This document shows, piece by piece, positions 62,814-64,000 of a stretch of 64,000 bases of DNA (within the stretch, counting starts at the first letter, position 1; the number at the start of each line of letters is the position of its first letter). The DNA lies in contig PABB01000076.1 of NCBI GenBank assembly GCA_002702655.1, positions 122,301 through 186,300 of the forward strand, in the 5' to 3' direction. Both the position numbers and the translations under genes were made by a program. This stretch comes from Planctomycetaceae bacterium. Lineage in GTDB: Bacteria; Planctomycetota; Planctomycetia; Pirellulales; Lacipirellulaceae. The notes beneath the pieces were generated by a model. The model saw nothing but the letters and a program-made list of their open reading frames with translations. It made no database searches and was not told the origin of the DNA.

Positions 62814-63656
62814 TCAATAGCGCCAACCGATACCGGCGTTGGAGAAGAACTTGGCTGACTGGTCGTTGAGGCCCCAACCCACTCGGACACCGACTTCAAA
62901 ATTGGGGGTAACAAGATAGTGGGCGCCCGGCGAGAAGTAGTGTTGCGTCGTTTCTTCCTCTCGGCCGTCTGAGAAGATGCCGAAGTACTCGACGTGCGCT
63001 TTCCAACGTTCGCCGAAGGGAACCTTCAACACCGTGGAAGGAGCCCAGACGTTGAAGTCGTCTTCCTCAGCGCTGCTGGTGCTGTACCGAATTGCCGAGT
63101 CCCACACGGCTCCTCCTTCCGTGATCCAACCGAAAATATATGTTGTCGAAAGCTGGGTATCGTTGGATTCCCCGCTGGTGGGGGGGAGGCCCTGAACGAT
63201 CACAGCGCTTTCGGGTTGCCAACCGCTTTGCCTTGTCAGGACCGCCTTCGCTCCATAGAAGATGCGCGACTCGCGTTCGATTTCAGCTTCTTCACCGAAG
63301 TCACTGGGAACGTTGCCAGAAACAGGCGAGCCGGCGCCGCCGACTTCATAGTTCCAACCGAGTCGCAGCTCCAGCCAATCGTCAACTCCTCGCCGAACTA
63401 GCAACTCAGGGTAGCTATGTGTTTCGGGCACGCCTCGGTTGTCGATAAATGAATAGGCGGCTTCGACAATCCATAGCCCGTCACCAGCGGTGGTCGTCGC
63501 AGGCGTGAAGGAATCGCGGTCGGTCTCAATCTCATCCTCGCCGCCCTCCGCTCTCAGGCTGAAGGGCTCGATGCCAAGTAAACCCTGGGCAGCAACCGGG
63601 CTGGATGCAACGAGGCAAATCGTACAGATCAGTCGTTTTAGCTGCTTCATGCACAT
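62814..63656 (-). CDS. Outer-membrane beta-barrel protein (MetA-pathway/transporter-like)
   Basis: A 280-residue exported protein: signal peptide CMKQLKRLICTICLVASSPV, then alternating strands typical of a beta-barrel with DEIETDRDSFTPATTTAGDG near residue 40, the family mark of the putative phenol-degradation MetA-pathway/transporter domain. It ends in an aromatic residue (GIGWRY), as is usual for barrels inserted by the Bam system. A role in outer-membrane passage or binding of small organics is inferred from family only. ATG 63656 or 63650 are both possible starts. It is separated from the other genes and its transcription unit is unclear. Confidence 0.82.
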   Translation of the reverse strand: MCMKQLKRLICTICLVASSPVAAQGLLGIEPFSLRAEGGEDEIETDRDSFTPATTTAGDGLWIVEAAYSFIDNRGVPETHSYPELLVRRGVDDWLELRLGWNYEVGGAGSPVSGNVPSDFGEEAEIERESRIFYGAKAVLTRQSGWQPESAVIVQGLPPTSGESNDTQLSTTYIFGWITEGGAVWDSAIRYSTSSAEEDDFNVWAPSTVLKVPFGERWKAHVEYFGIFSDGREEETTQHYFSPGAHYLVTPNFEVGVRVGWGLNDQSAKFFSNAGIGWRY

Positions 63657-63869
63657 GGAAAAGGGGATTCCAGTCCGGGTCGGCACAGACAGACCATTTC
63701 CTCTGTACTCGGCTCAGTTGTTTTGGCCGCCGCAGCATTCGCGGAGAATGAGTCAGAGCTTGCCGACGGGTGCAATCCGCTGCAGTTAGCTGCGCTTCTG
63801 CAATCCCTACCACCCCACCCACAACGCTCGGGGGGAGGTAATCGGCGCTGCTGACAGACGCAGCGGGTT

Positions 63870-63998
63870 TCACACCGCCGTCAATTCGCGAGGCTTCAAA
63901 TTGCCAGCGGTTGATTCTATGAAAGAGGCGGCGGGCTCAAGAAAAATAGGTTCTCCTGGTTTGGTAAACACGGCGTAGCCGTTTGGCTCGCCAACACC
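63870..63998 (-). CDS. Possible C-terminal end of a gene cut by the window edge
   Basis: A minus-strand frame is open from the window edge to a stop at 63870-63872 and reads GYAVFTKPGEPIFLEPAA near its middle, about 42 residues in all. The amino-acid make-up looks protein-like, but there is no recognisable motif, so it is only a weak candidate. Confidence 0.3.
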   Translation of the reverse strand, partial: GVGEPNGYAVFTKPGEPIFLEPAASFIESTAGNLKPRELTAV

Positions 63999-64000
63999 AC

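Overview
The window looks like a chromosome segment of a planctomycete of the Pirellulales type (class Planctomycetia). The evidence is four DUF1559 pseudopilin-like proteins, several secreted proteins ending in PEP-CTERM sorting signals, some of them with dockerin-type Ca-binding repeats, a type I sulfatase, a TPR-CHAT giant protein, a short ECF-type sigma factor overlapping a FecR-like gene, and high-GC, loosely packed genes with few strong Shine-Dalgarno sites. All of this is inferred by reading the sequence; no database search was run.

Layout. 0.4-4.7 kb: a DUF1559 gene, then nucleoside salvage (deoC and two tandem trimeric-type purine nucleoside phosphorylases), with a small zinc-finger-like gene bracketed by inverted repeats inserted between deoC and the first phosphorylase. 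4.7-12.0 kb: after a double palindrome comes a five-gene cluster (two glycosyltransferases, a HAD hydrolase, a GH13_18 phosphorylase and a GpgS-like GT81 enzyme). It fits synthesis and recycling of glucosylglycerate or mannosylglucosylglycerate, compatible solutes known from Rhodopirellula. 12.0-17.5 kb: a very large exported TPR-CHAT protein on the minus strand. 17.7-29.0 kb: a PQQ-type beta-propeller, then a five-gene amidoligase set (circularly permuted ATP-grasp, alpha-E, long transglutaminase, ATP-grasp/alpha-E fusion, short transglutaminase). 29.0-33.7 kb (minus): condensation-type acyltransferase, an unknown membrane-anchored protein and an M48 metalloprotease. 34.0-40.8 kb (plus): PEP-CTERM protein, holB, a C-terminal processing protease, a lysine-block polyampholyte and a TPR protein.

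40.9-42.4 kb is a decayed integration site: tRNA-Ser(GCU), two perfect inverted repeats, two integrase fragments on opposite strands, and a frameshifted pRiA4b ORF-3-like gene. From 42.6 to 62.3 kb most genes lie on the minus strand and concern extracellular polysaccharide: GH78 rhamnosidase, sulfatase, PEP-CTERM/dockerin proteins, DUF1559 proteins, a GH10 xylanase and a LacI-type regulator. An outward-facing sigma/FecR pair sits in the middle. The LacI gene has two palindromes overlapping its predicted promoter, and a related palindrome lies upstream of the PEP-CTERM/xylanase pair, which suggests a small sugar-responsive regulon. The right end holds an outer-membrane beta-barrel gene and the possible tail of another gene.

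The most notable observations are the divergent purine-site residues of the two phosphorylases, the LacI operator architecture, the repeat-bracketed cassette, the doubled amidoligase/transglutaminase set, and the integrase whose catalytic tyrosine position is an amber codon.
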